64,000 nt of DNA from Patiria miniata (Eukaryota; Echinodermata; Asteroidea; Valvatida; Asterinidae). The position numbers were made by a program, and so were the translations under genes. Shown here one piece after another: positions 26,569-39,800 of this stretch. The notes beneath the pieces are model-generated. The model was given only the letters and a program-made list of their open reading frames with translations. It made no database searches and was not told the origin of the DNA. The DNA lies in NCBI RefSeq assembly GCF_015706575.1, contig NW_024037069.1:45256347-45320346 (forward strand), read 5' to 3'. Numbering within the stretch: position 1 is the stretch's first letter; each line of letters begins with the position of its first letter.

Positions 26569-28380
26569 CCCTCAAAATCTTCAATATTTGAGCATGCTGT
26601 GGGCCTTGAACTTGAGGGTTTGTAAAAATAATATGGGTGGAAGCCGTGCACAGGACTGTGAGCTTGTAGTTCCGTTCAATTTGGATGAAATTTGGGCCCT
26701 TAAAGCGCTCTATTTTGCAATGGAGTGTAGGCATCGTTTTTCAAAATGGCAATGGGCTTCAGGACTATTTTCAGGGGTGATCATCTTCGGATGAAAATTT
26801 CTCCTAAAAGTCATCAGTTGAACCCCCCCCCCCCCCAAAAAAAAAGAAAATGAAAGATGATGAAATAAGCTTTAATTTGATGTGTGTCTCGAACACCTTG
26901 GAGAGTTGTGAGTATTTATCCCGAATTTCTGAAGTTGGAGCATTTACCATTGGGGTCTATGGAAGTTTATATACTGGTCTGCAACCATAAGGCTTCTAGG
27001 GAAAGCGCCACCTGGAGCCAGATATTGCTTAGAGAATAACGAATAAAATCCACGGATAGAATGGCTTGAAACCAGACCAGCCACGTGGCAAAATGACGGT
27101 AAGCTACCCTGACGCTTATAGAATCTAAATTGTATACAGGCCTTCCAATGCCATTTGCCTTTGAGACAGGTCTTGCTTAAGACGGAATGTTAGGCCTGCT
27201 TATTTTGTTGATATAATTTACACAGTAAATTAATAGAGAAATTTGAGGCATTACCATCTTGTAGTACTTGTACCAGATAAAATAATTCATAGTCTAAAGT
27301 GATGTCGATACATGTATTACGTCTTTTATTTACATGTACATGTAACAGTAACGAGCAGTGCTATAGTTTCATACACACATGCACAATAACCTGCAGTTTA
27401 TCAACGGTTTCCATGGCAATCAATAGAGTCCACGTGCTGTTTTTCGTCATCAAGGTTCAAATGCAAGACTTTAATCATCACCAGTATGCCAGAACTCTTG
27501 CCGTCAAGAACTCCATCACCCATTCGTTTCCACGCATCTCGGGAGCAACCTTCCATCTCATATTAAAGACTCAGTTATACTTGACTCTCTGATTTCATTT
27601 AACAGAAGTCTGTCTGACCACTTCCAAGATCTCGGATAATAGGCTAACCAAAAAACTGGTAGACTACCCTTTAACAGTCAAATGAAAGGTTTTGTTTAGA
27701 TCAGTGTCATATTCGGGGAAATTGGTGTAGCAAAAAAGAAGTCCCAAGAAATGCAGTGTGGGCCTAGTCTCAGAAATGAGAAGTCCCTTCGGTTTGGTTG
27801 AACGTTGCAACGGTGTGCTCCAGCATGAGAGAGGTAAACTTAATTCATAGCAAACCAGTCGATGAGGCATTGCTGATGAGACTTTCTCCAGCCAGTTAGT
27901 TTTAAATTTTTCATGCAGGTCAATGCTGGACCAGCGATGCCCGTGTCAAGGGTTGTCATAGCAATTGATGGCAACTCTTCGTCTTGTTGAGGAGCTATTA
28001 ATTAATTAGAATACATTATCACCGCCATCAATAGCGTAATGACTGCGAGTTACTTATTATAAATAGGCCTGATGACTGTTTAGGCCTAATTCAGTTGTTT
28101 TAAACAACGCTTGAATGCAGCCGGGCCGTGGATTGGGACGAATAATTCAACGACACGTGATCAACGACCCACCAATCAGAAGTCAGGGATTGATTCAGGC
28201 GCGGCGTTGTACATGCATGTACTATACAGCTATTGTCATTATTTCCAATATTCTTATCATTGGGCATTGCCTGTTATCACCACTGTTAATATCGGTATCA
28301 AAACGGACGTAAACGTGAATCAGTATAACTTATCGGAACAACAATTCTCAAATTCAATAATTCGGAGCAAAGCGGACCAA
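26569..28380. other. No gene seen; 5' flank of PAN pseudogene
   Basis: Intergenic DNA. ACTGGTCTGCAACC near 26965 and sequence before 28381 match, in inverse orientation, DNA upstream of the PAN exon at 1864-2205. A C-run followed by an A-run lies near 26824-26845. No exon recognised. Confidence 0.4.
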
Positions 28381-29482
28381 GATGCTGCAGCTGTGTCTCC
28401 TCATACCAATCTTCAGCCTCGTGATCGTGATTTTTTTATTTCAGTGTAACAGTTAACAGTCCGTAGTGCATTTTGTGGCGGTGGGCAAGTGGGTGGAGAG
28501 GGACCATGCCGTGCACGAAGTAATGCGTGGTGTGATTCCTGGCGTGACCCTGAGCCCATCCACTGCGATTCAGTTGATGGGGCTTAAAGAGTTACAAGCA
28601 AAAATGGCGCTGGGAAATTTCAAGGAAGAAATTTCACAAGGGATACGGGATAGTATTAACGTATGAAGAAGTTGCAGATTATGTTGAAGGAAATTGGAGT
28701 TCGGCGCTGCTCTTCAAAGTTCAATAGCCAATATTCACAAATTCTGTCGTGCGAACGACATAAATGTAAGGAGGGCAATTTGCCAGGCAGTGACTCGATC
28801 CCAAGGACACAATAACATTCCAAGGTGCATTGCTTAATTGCCAAACCTTAATAGTCGACAAGACTATTGACCATTTTGTCATTGTCATGTTTTTGTAAAA
28901 CAACACTCGAAAAGTAAAGCAACTAACCGTTTATGCTTTTTACAATAAAAAAAGGTAGGCCTAATTGGTTTTTTGTGTGTGACTTTATAGCATTTGACCG
29001 TTTTACAAAACTGTAAAACGAGAAAACAGTCAATGGTTCGTTTACTGTTTTTGTTTTTGAGTAAATCCAAAACGGTAAAACGAAATTAACATTCCAAGGT
29101 GCATTGCTTTATTGCCAAACCTGAATCTAAAAATGGTCGGCAAGACTACTGACCGTTTTGTCATTGTCATATTTTTGTAAAACAACACTCTAAAAATAAA
29201 GCAACTAACCTTTTATCGCTTTTTACAATTTAAAAAGATAACAAAAAGGTCATTGTTTTGTGTGACTTAATACCGTTTGATCGTGTAACAAAACTGTAAA
29301 ACGACAAAACAGTCAATGGTTCGTTGACTGTATTTGTTTTTGAGAAAATCTAAAACGGTAAAACGAAATAACGGTATGTACCGGGATTGAAGAGGAGGTG
29401 TGAGCTGAACAGGGCTACAGCGTCGCGATACCCGTTAGCTCTGATTGAGAGAACCGGTACCAGCTACTATGGTCCAGAACAG
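28381..29482 (+). pseudogene. Broken PAN-like exon copy
   Basis: The signal-peptide codons (MLQLCLLIPIFSLVI) at 28381 match the minus-strand exon at 2205, and codons from about 29388 (RRCELNRATASRYP to YYGPEQ, then GTGAAA donor at 29483) match its 3' end. The central about 70 codons with most PAN cysteines are missing. About 0.94 kb of unrelated DNA, including a tandem repeat, replaces them and brings stops. The upstream region is also homologous, so this is a decayed inverted paralogue. Confidence 0.7.
28814..29371. repeat. Two tandem ~280-bp repeats
   Basis: The units 28814-29087 and 29088-29371 both begin AACATTCCAAGGTGCATTGCTT and end CGGTAAAACGAAAT, with about 85-90% similarity by eye. 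Each holds internal inverted pieces around ACCGTTTT/AAAACGGT. It is probably a duplicated non-autonomous transposon inside the PAN pseudogene. Confidence 0.7.
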
Positions 29483-30114
29483 GTGAAATATTTCATTCAT
29501 TTAAATATTTCAAGCTTCTTTTTTTTTCGTTATCGTTTTGCATACTCTATCATTATCGGGTCCATAGTAGGCCGTATAATTGACAATATTATTAAGAGAA
29601 GAAAAAGGTCATTAAAAAGTAGAGAATCTGCGGACTTTGTGTAATCAGCGCGCCAAGAAATGTGAGTGTATACGTGGTCCTCAAAGTCTGAACCTCAACC
29701 TGTCACCCATTTTTAAATGTATAGTCCATCATAATTTGTGCATTTTGTTTGTTTGAAGCAACAAAAGTGCTCAAAGGGTTCTGAACAAGTAACCTGATGA
29801 ACTTTAAGCTCAGCCTCAGCTGTATATTTCAAGAAAAACAGCATTCTAGGATCTCGATTTCAAATCAAAAGTTGCTGAATCGTGTTTTGAATTGGCCTGA
29901 ATTCCCAACGGTGCGTCTTAAGAAGCACCGTTGGAAAAGCCTTCTTCCGTTGCAATTTCTTCGAAATGACAGCATGCCAGAAAGAATAATTTTACAGGGA
30001 GTTTAGTTCCCTTACTATCTTTCAACCAAGTATGTTTTTTCAACAATAATTACGCCAGTCCCTTTTTGGATAGCTGCAAATGATGGACTATAGCTTTAAT
30101 TAGGCATCGAACAA

Positions 30115-30300
30115 ACAAATTCGGCACACGTTTAGTTGTGGAGCAGTTCCTTCACAAATTTTGAATTATTTGCGGTCCGATCATCATTCGGTTCTCACAT
30201 ACAGGGTAGACTGGTTACCGCCGCACTTTCAGAATCGATAATGTAGGGACCGAGCACTTCTCTACTCGCAGTGCGGATTTGTGTGGACAGGCACCCAAAA
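30115..30300. repeat. Interspersed repeat copy A (unclassified)
   Basis: Shares an ordered set of blocks (AATTTTGAATTATTTGC, GGGTAGACTGGTT, ATCGATAATGTA) with copies near 45400-45600 and 51945-52140. No coding capacity. Confidence 0.45.
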
Positions 30301-30399
30301 ATAAAAGCCTTTCAGATGGTTAAGATGCCCTAAATTGGATGGCAAAAACTGTTTTTTTTTCTCGATATAATACAAAAGATTCAAATAGAAAATCTGTTA

Positions 30400-31100
30400 C
30401 AAAGCCAGATCCAGGGGGGGGGGGGGGCAACGGGGGCCATTCCCCCCCCCCCCTCCAAAATGAACCCCACGCCGTCATTTTTTGGACCCACTGTTTGAGG
30501 GACCAAAAATTGTTTTGCCCCCCCCCCCCAAAAAAAATGTGTTCTGGATCCGCCCTTGTTCTGTTAGGAGATAAAAATTGAACTTATTGAAGTACGGACC
30601 ATTTTAATGACACTACACAAACCAACCAACGTCCCTGATTAGCTGTTTTAATGAGGCAATTTGTACGGGTGTGAACAATTGACAGTAACATATACTTGGT
30701 GTGCTGAAAACAAAACATCGATGAGATAGCGGGTCATGCACAGAGAGAAGATGCACAAGAACGCAATGTCTCTTCATTATCTTTCTCACGTCCAAGGGCG
30801 GATCCAGGAGGGGCCAATGGGGGCCATGGCCCCCCCCCCAAAACGAAACTTTTTTTTTTTTTTTATGTGACATCGCAATAAAGGCAGGCAATGAGTACAC
30901 CACCATCTTTTCCTCAAAAAGCATTGGTTAAAGTGGTCAGAAATTGCCTCAGATCGCACCACAGAGCATCTAGAATCCAAAAAATTTCGGGGCCCTTAAG
31001 CGGGCCCCGAACCCCACGCCGTAATTTTTGTGACCCACTTTTTGGGGGACCAAAATTTTTTTGGCCCCCTCCAAAATTGTGTTCTGGATCCGCCCTTGCT
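30400..31100. mobile_element. MITE copies ending in GGATCCGCCCTTG
   Basis: Two related stretches (about 30400-30560 and 30790-31100) end in TTCTGGATCCGCCCTTG, and the second begins with the inverse CAAGGGCGGATCCAGGA. Both contain CCCCACGCCGT and GGGGGACCAAAA blocks and long G or C runs. These are terminal inverted repeats of a non-autonomous DNA element. Short ORFs here are chance readings. Confidence 0.5.
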
Positions 31101-31669
31101 CACGTCAACAGAAATTCGATAACATGTGAGCAAATAATAGACATTTGTTTGTGATGTAACTGGCCAAGGTCTATTCCAAGTATCACCCATTAGCCACGGA
31201 GCCAGTCTTCATGCTCCGCTATGGTGTATTACATAGACTAGCCAAGGTCTGGCTATAATCACAATATGTGAAAGTGTTGAAGTCGAGGTCTTTGCTCAGA
31301 CCAAAATCGAATAACTTGCCCAACGATTTATGGAAACTGTTAAAAAAAAACCTGGAATCCCCGTAGTTGGAAATTCATAAAAAGAAAGGGTGCATGAAAC
31401 ATGCTTGCATATACCAGCTTTTTACGTCCGTTTTCGACATTTTCTACTGTTAAATTCAGATTAAACTAAACCTTGCTTTGGCGTTCCTCTTATCTTGATT
31501 GACACTTTTGTAATCATTTCTTTGTGTGGTCAGGTCGATTCATTTGTAGGGCTTCAGGTTTTGATCACATTTACGAGGTGGCAAGTTTGTTTAGAAGGGC
31601 GTAGCGGCCGTAGCCTATGCACTTTCGCCCTTAACGTGCGAACGCGTTATCACCTAATGGTCCCTGCTG

Positions 31670-31795
31670 TCCATGAAACCTTGTCGCCCCCCCCCCCCCC
31701 CACTGAGTTTTTGAGTTTCTAAAAAAATTATCATTGATATACATGACGCCCCCCCCCCCCCACACTGAAAATTCCTGGCTACGCCACTGGTTGGT
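31670..31795. mobile_element. MITE end with C-runs and TGGCTACGCCACTGG
   Basis: Two C14-C16 runs and a terminal CTGGCTACGCCACTGG, an end type also seen inverted near 38105 (CAGTAGCGTATCCAG). No coding sequence. Confidence 0.4.
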
Positions 31796-31799
31796 AATG

Positions 31800-33600
31800 T
31801 AATAAAAAAGTTATTTTTCGAGGTGAAACTCGAAATTAGAACGTGGAATGCGTCTTCAAACCGATACGGTTAAATTATTATGCAATGACATAATCAATCA
31901 AGCTTGTAGAAGAATTGTTAATTTCGTTTTGTTTTATTTCCCTCATTTACTTAATTTAAAAGTCACATTGATTTCTTATAGTGTTTGAATTCAATTTAAG
32001 AATGGTGTACAAATTGTACATTTCTTATATTACTTATTGGCAATAAATTTTGATTTTATTTTTAGTTATTAAATTGATTGCTTTGATAATTTTTGAAATG
32101 TGTTCACTGATCGATAGAAAGTTCATTTGTTTTTCGATTGACTGATTGTGCTTTAACCAGTAGATAAAGAATTAAATTGTTGTATTTATGATTAACATTT
32201 CATTTTAATAAATTGATTAATTCGATAAAAGTTGGTTGAACTTCTTTGAGTAAACTGCAATTTCACAAAATTCACTGCTTCGCAAAAATGACAAATGACT
32301 CTTTGAAGTATGATTTATTTATGCATGCAAATTTATTCAAATTAGCCAGGACCTGAAGACTACATAATTATCACATACAAAACGAAACATTACTTTAGAC
32401 AATAACATCATTGACGATATGCGCGTTTTAATTGCGATTAGAAATAAGCCTACATATACATTGTTTACATCTTAAGGCAAGTAATCAGACAGAGTAAGAA
32501 AGTGTTAATATTTTATGCAGTTTTGTTTCAATAGGAAGACGAACAATTAGATATGTAATTGTAACAATGTTATGAAACTATGTGTTTACACAATGATGTA
32601 TTTTTCCTACCTACGGCAAATATTTTTGGTCCACTGTATGTCTTTAAAAACATAAAAGTTACAATTAGGCAACACAAAACTTTGCTGGATTTTTAAAACA
32701 AGATACTCACACTTCTACACTTTTATCACAGATAAAATAAAAGTAGAAAATATTGGGGGAAAAATTGTGTGACCAAGAACCAAACTTTCCCTTTTTTTTT
32801 TTTTTTTACCAAAAATCAAACTAATTTAAATATCTCAAAACCAAAACCTCAAATATCCAAAAACAATTGCCTGTCTGGAAATGTGCATATCTTGTCAAAA
32901 AAATGGTTCTGTGAGTTTTAGTAAAAGCAAACGTATACATTGAGCATGTTACCATGAGGATGTATTAATATTAGAAGAAAATGATAAGGAAAGTTTGATG
33001 TAGCAAAATGTCTTAACACTGATGATGTTGACCATTGATAAGAAAAAGAAATCTTAGGGTACATTTCTAAACCTGGAGACAGCAGAAATCTACGAATATA
33101 ACTACAATTACTAGAGTTTATTAGAGCAAAGTTTACAATATCGACAGCTAGCAGAATTCAGTTAAAGTTAAGAATGCAAATCAAGTTATGTATAATCTAC
33201 TTCAATGTCCTGGCATTAAGAAAACTCATTACTTCTATGGTTTCTCAACCTCATATCAAATGGATTATTCCTCAAGTTGTCCTCGCTGTGCAGATATTCA
33301 GTCAATCAACAGACACAAAATCAATCCTGCAAGACAAAAACAAAATTACAGAAAAGAATAAGCAGGGTTTTTAAAGTATTTTTGCAAAATGATCTAAAAA
33401 CGGTCAAACTAAAAGCATGTCCACAGTGTTTTTCTCAGCTTACAGACCTTGTGCAGAAGTTCGCAGATTCCCTTATCATGGCCAAATTGTAATAAAAATG
33501 TGTCAAATGTAAATAAATGGCCAGAAAACTGAAAATCGATAACATTATTGATTTTCCACGTTTTTGTCACTTTGTGAAAACACCAACAATATATGGATGA
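31800..33600. other. No gene seen; AT-rich intergenic DNA
   Basis: Very AT-rich DNA downstream of the mosaic gene's stop codon. It probably contains that gene's 3' untranslated region and polyadenylation site at its right end, which I cannot place exactly. No exons or repeats of note. Confidence 0.4.
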
Positions 33601-33631
33601 CTCCTTCCATCCCTGTTGCTATGTTTACCTT

Positions 33632-33810
33632 TTAGCATCGGAGCCGGTTACCGTACTGGTCAAAGAAGACTGGGAGGCAATGGCCGCAGTAGTCAGGGAC
33701 ACAGACGGCATCGCGGCGGGTCGGACAGACTCTGCCATCGCAGGGATTGGTCAGACAAGAGATAGCTGGACGCTCACTGGGGCACTCAATCACATCAGGA
33801 CGGCCAGCAT
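33632..33810 (-). CDS. Mosaic gene exon 47 (last): cysteine-rich C-terminus
   Basis: Begins after TTTAG at 33810 and ends with TAA at 33632-33634. Encodes eight or nine cysteines in the order IECPSERP, NPCDGRVCP, then DYCGHCLPVFFD, a pattern typical of short cysteine-rich ends of secreted inhibitors. Possible donor-like GTAAAC just after the stop is ignored because the stop is in frame. Confidence 0.75.
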
Positions 33811-36800
33811 CTAAACACCACAGAAGTAACAAAAGATTGCAATACAGTCTTCCACATACTTGCAAGTTCCACCCAAAATATTGTTAAATAAACATTTGAC
33901 TTTATGAATAAAACAACACCCCTTAAACTACAGTTCTGGCATTTTTCCAACAGCCTACCATGTAGCTCTGAAACAGTTATCACTTCAAGAGCTCACAAGA
34001 TAAACAAAATTCTGTTTGAAAAATCACTAAATTGTGAGAGAAAAAAATAAAAAGTACCTTGAGGTTTGTCCACGCAATCCCAGTGGCCACCGCGGAAGCA
34101 AGTACTAGGAAACGAAAAGAAAAACACTGACAAATAGAGTTTATTCAAATATCTTTATCACAATATTATACATATTTCACAAATGGGGCATGACCAGCAA
34201 AAATCCTTTCCATGATGCAAATATTCATTCTGAAGGTTTTTATACCACATAAAAGCTGAGATTAGAATTTGGAGGGCTGGTTTGTACTTGTGTTCAACAA
34301 CCACTATATCAAATGAGGATTTTAGCTTCAAATGTGATATCTCCATTTAAAAACAGTGAATACGTTGTGCAGTTATCAAACTTTAAAGAATAGAGACAGT
34401 ATCACAACTGTTTTAAGCTTCATTTTTCACTTTATTGTATTCTTATGTTGTGTCTTGAGTATATAACAGCCGTTGAAATGGACTGTGGGCAGCGAAGAGA
34501 CAGTGGCATTCTAAAACTTAACAAAATGGCATATATTGCATTTTGGAATATTGGAAGTTGAGAAAGAGGCATAAAAGACATTCATTTGCCTTGTAAATAT
34601 TCATGAGGTGTAATAAAAGTTGGAATTTACCATTGGTGGAGATCGGTCAAGAGCACATCTCCGCTCAGATAGGCGACTCCCTCCTCATAGCAAAGATCTG
34701 GCAGGAGTGAAGAAAAAAAATGTTCTCATGAAACACAGGAGTGATCTTGATAATAACCTCAGAAAGTTTTGGAGAAAACTGCGATGCAGTTTATTTTGTT
34801 TGATAGAAGATCTGTGTTGTTCTTGAGAATCTTACGAGGATACTTCACCAGCCACTGCTTGACTAAGCAGGACTGGTCACACAACAGAACATCCACATAT
34901 TGCTGACTAAGATTCTATAAGCCAATGAGGGCGGGGGGAGGGCGGGGGAAGGGGGAGGGGGCAGGGGGAGCAACTTTTCCTCAACTTTTCTATGAAATAA
35001 AACCACAACAAAACAAAAGACCAAAAATGTGCATGGAATGTAACTATTTCGTTTCATTCAACTGAAATTCTGTCCGAAATAATTTTTCATAAAGAAGACA
35101 ATTTGACATACTTGGTGAGCAGGCTTTGTCTTCACACTGCACCTCTCCATCGTCAAAGCAACGACTGTAAACAAAAGCGACAAAAATACAGCTTTTTAAA
35201 AGTTTTAGTGCCTTTCCCCACAAAATTTATTTTTCTGAAAAAAATTTGAAATATGTTAGGTACACAGATGGTATAACTTAATTCATTTGAGCAATGAAAA
35301 CTTAAGGAAACCTTAATGAGAAGTTAAAGAAGCCTTTAGGCCAAATGTGAAATTTGTGAATCTGATTTTCCTTCATGTGTATCCCATAATTCTTGTTTAT
35401 AATTTTATCGCAATTTTATCACCTCACAAAAAAAGGCTGAAATGCTGTGAGACTCTTGCCCTATTCAAATAGAAGTCTACACAAAATCATTTCAAACATA
35501 ATCTGCTCTTAAAATGCATGAAAGAAATTCACTTAAGACGATGCTAACTTTATTATTGTATTTTGTAAACATTTGTCAAAACTTTTGAGAATTAAATTCA
35601 ACTTCCTGGCATGTGATCGAGTACTAATGTGCTTCTCATGCTTTGTATTTTTGAAGAATTAAACTGAAAACTGATTGCATGTGTATACACTTCACATTAT
35701 TAAAATTTGTGTTCTGTTTAAATTTAAAGGGAGCCTGCTAATAGAAGTAAAATATTTGTGCAATTTTTGCATAAATACTTAAAAAGATCAAAACCGAATG
35801 CTGGAAAAGATGACAGCAATCTAACCATGGCTTGCACTGTTTCCAGAATTGGTCGCCGTTAGTGTAGGTCTTGCCTTCAAATTGGCATTTGATGGAGGAA
35901 TCCAAGTTGACTGTTGGCAACAAAAAGAAAATAAACACCAATTACTCAAAAGTTTGGAAAGGAGCAGAACGACAAAACTATAATAAACAGAATCACTGAC
36001 AGAGAACCGAAGTTTGAAAAGAAAATACCACATTAATGCTACCAGGACTGGCTTTAAAATGAGATCAAACTCAAACATGACTTTGAGGACATGTAAGGAC
36101 ATGGGAAGACTTGTGGGGACTTGTGAGGACTTGTGGGAACTTGTGGGGACTTGTGATAGACTTGTGAGGACTTGTAAGGACATGTAAGGACTTGTGGGGA
36201 CTTTCGAGGACATGTGAAGACTTGTGGGGACTTGTGATGACTTGTTGGGACTTGTGGGGGCTTGTGAGGACTACTGGGGACTTTCAAGGACATGTGAAGA
36301 CTTGTGGGGACTTTTGAGGACATGTGAAGACTTGTGGGGACTTGTGAGGACTTGTGGGGACTTGTGGGGACTTTCGATGACATGTGAAGACTTGTGGGGA
36401 CTTGTGAGGACTTGTTGGGACTTGTGGGTCCTTATGGGGACTTGTGGGGACTTTCGAGGACATGTGAGGACTTGTGGAGACTTTCGAAAACATGTGAGAA
36501 CTTGTGGGGACTTGTGATGGACTCGACTACGATAGTGTTTTTGGCACAATGCCAAGTACCTTGGACAATCGGGTGCACCATGACATGCAGACATTCCGCA
36601 TCCTCTACGCATTCCAACAATCCGTTGTGGCAAGTGCTGAAGACAAAATCAAAGGACAACAAGAGATATAACATGAAGATTCAGAACAAAAGCTCTCAAT
36701 GTAAACTTTAGACTATTCTTCTTGTTTCTACCTGCACTGCCCCAACTACTCCAGCACTATGTGATTCATTGAATACAATGTAATGCAATGTAGTAAAATG

Positions 36801-39800
36801 TATTACAATGTAGTAAAATGTAATAGTGTTTAAAATTTATCATTTTTTTGGTAAAAAAAGAAAGAAAAAGGAGGCGGCCTCCAAAAGGAAGCGGGCGGGG
36901 ACGCTAAACATGTTTGATGTTTTTTTATTTTTTATTTGGCCTTATGTAAATCATTTGAATATCTCACCATGTTCGGCAGTCAATGGTCTGAGACTGTGTG
37001 TTTCTGATTTCCACCTCCTTCACAAAGCAGCTTGCTGTAGGGTTGAGACAAATATAGAAAAGGTCAAGAGTTTGAAGTTTTCAATTCCAGTCCATTCAGT
37101 ACGGTTCAGATCACTATTTTAAATTGTTTTGGAATAAATTAAGCCATTGATAAATTCTCAGCTCGAGATATTTGTGAATCGACTTCCTTTTCCCAGCAGG
37201 TCCATGGCATAAGAGAGGCAAAATTACATGTTTTGCTCGACACATATGTCAACGCTTACTGAAAGCTTTGCATTCCCATTCGTGTACGCAGAAAAAGTAG
37301 GAATTTCATAGAATTGGTGTTCCTGAACCTTATAAAAAGTACTGAAAAATTCTTCAAACATTCATCAACATAACTTTCTCAAGACTATTGATTGTGGCAG
37401 TACTTTATTTGACCTCTAATAAAACATTGGGCCATAATAGCACATGCAAACCAGCCAGAGTTTTGACTTCTATACTGGCTGACACCCTTCCCATCCACGT
37501 CTTGAATTGAACAACTGCTGAGGGATGACTTATAAACGTCGAGGCGAAAGAAAGGAGAAAGAATTATGAGAAGAGTCTACTCACATGGGCTGCAGTACTC
37601 CCTGTCACAGCTTGTGGCATTGTTTCCTAGGCAACGGCTGTTTAAAAAAAATCACCAAGAATTGTTAAAATACTGATGATTTTATAGGTTGATTCACTAT
37701 TAACTTTGGCTTGAAAAATTCTTAAAATGTAATGATTTTCAGTGATCGTAGTAAAAGACACAGACACAGGCTATAGCTATCACTTTCAAATTAATTTGGA
37801 TTTGCAGTCCAAAATGGGCGGAAACTTTTATAACTTTTCTGTTCAGTGTACATGTTGGACTAATTGATTGGACTCGACTTGTAGCGCTACAACAGGATTC
37901 ATAAAATAAAAAGGCTTGGCAAGTAATCAGTCAAAATGAAGACACAAAGCTGAATTAACATACCACAAGTTGCATCGGTCGTAGAATGTCTGGCCATTGG
38001 TATACGCTTCTTCTTTGTATTCACAACCTTCCAGGCGGACTCCTGCAAATCACACAAGAAAAACACAAAGAAACTGAAGACTTGTAGTGATATATGCAAC
38101 ATGACAGTAGCGTATCCAGCTTTTGATGTCGGAGGGGGGGGGGGGGTGCAACCGCACATCCACGCCGAAATGTAGACATGCTCTTTTCTCCGGACACTTG
38201 GCCTCCGTAAAGGGGGGGGGGGGTACCCCTCTTCCAAATAGGGGCGCTCTTCAAAACTGACCATTATTATGCATACATGTACTTCAAATATTATGCCCAT
38301 TTCCATGCTGCATTGTAATGATTTTCAGCAGGTTTTCTTTTTTCTTTTTTGGGATTGATGTCAGAACTCTTTAACCATTTATTTAAATAATTGCTCAAAC
38401 AAAAAATTGTCACAAAAATACGTCGGGGGAGGGGGGGGGGGGTGGGGGAGGTGCCCCCTCTGCATGAAACTTATTGATGAATTGTAAATTTAGCAGTGAT
38501 TCCTGTCCACATGACACGTGGGACAGAATGTGGGAAATATGATCCTTCTAGTCTGAAAGCTTCAAAAAGACTTACTGGTGCGGATGATTGGATCGCAGGT
38601 GTAATCCTGGCATTGCCACTGGCCACCATAGCAAGTGCTGTCATAAGAAACAGTCAAAATAATAAGAAATTAAGCTTGTTAGAGTCCTTCAGACAGTTTG
38701 GCTGAATAGCACCTATTTCAGACTGGCATGCGTAAGTCAAAAACAAACCAAATTATTCTTTTGCTATCGTCTGGAACAACCCCAAACTATAGTCAATACA
38801 TTAGCCTGTCTGAAAACCAAACTATGTTTGGTGTCAACCTGAGTTGCTCCTAATACTTTATGGTTCTGCAAGACTCTGGAACGCTAGTGTGAATGAGGGA
38901 AGAGGGTCATAATAATAATAAGAAGAAGAAGGAGAAGTACAAGAAGAATGGTGGGGGGGGGGGGGGGCTAATCATCTTTACTTGCAGCAGAAGCTGAATT
39001 TCTGGTGCCCACAGCATTCAGAATCATGCTTGCAATTTTGAGAACAAGATCTGTATTTTGGAAAAACCAAATTATCTTACCATTCATTGCAGTCATTCAT
39101 GATTTTATCCTCAGTGTGGTAGGGTGTGCCCTCATGGTAACAATGACCTGAGAACAAGAATTCAGAAATAAGACGATGGATGTCAGAGCTAGCTCATATA
39201 CAGAGTGAGGGCGTTTAGCCATGGCTTGCAACAGACCAATCTATTACCCTCTGCGCATATTGGTAACAACGAGTGTTCTTCTCCAATGCCACACTGAATA
39301 TTTCAGCCACACACATCATATTATGAACATGCACATGTTGGGCTTGTGTTCAAGCATGCATTGCCCCCTCAATGTTAACTCTCAATACGAGCAATTCCCA
39401 AAACAGTGCGCCACCAAGCAAATGTTTCCTGTCAAATTCTCTTTGTGTGAAGCATAAGCAGACCTTTAAAACATGTAAAACACAATTCCACTTTCACGTT
39501 CTAAAAAACCTCCCCATCAACCATCTTGCCAACGTACTCCTTCAACCAATAACTGAAGAGTGAGACTTACGGGGGATGCAGTAGTTGGTCTCACACGTCA
39601 CATGGCCGTGAGACATACAAGTGCTGCATGGGGAGTAGACAAAAGAACAATACTGGATTAACCATTTGCACCTGTACTACATTGTATTACACTGTATTAC
39701 ATTCACTGAGGTAACCATAAAACCATAGTGTACAGATGGTTTCTAGCATTGCAGGGGAGTAACAGGCAGGGCGATTTGGGGCGGTACAGGGACTGAAGGG

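Noticed and set aside
30339..31190. ORFs with Pro or Gly runs
   Set aside because: Chance frames through C/G homopolymers of MITEs.
36054..36633. Ser/Pro/Lys-rich and Leu/Gly-rich ORFs
   Set aside because: They are read from the GACTTGTG minisatellite on both strands.
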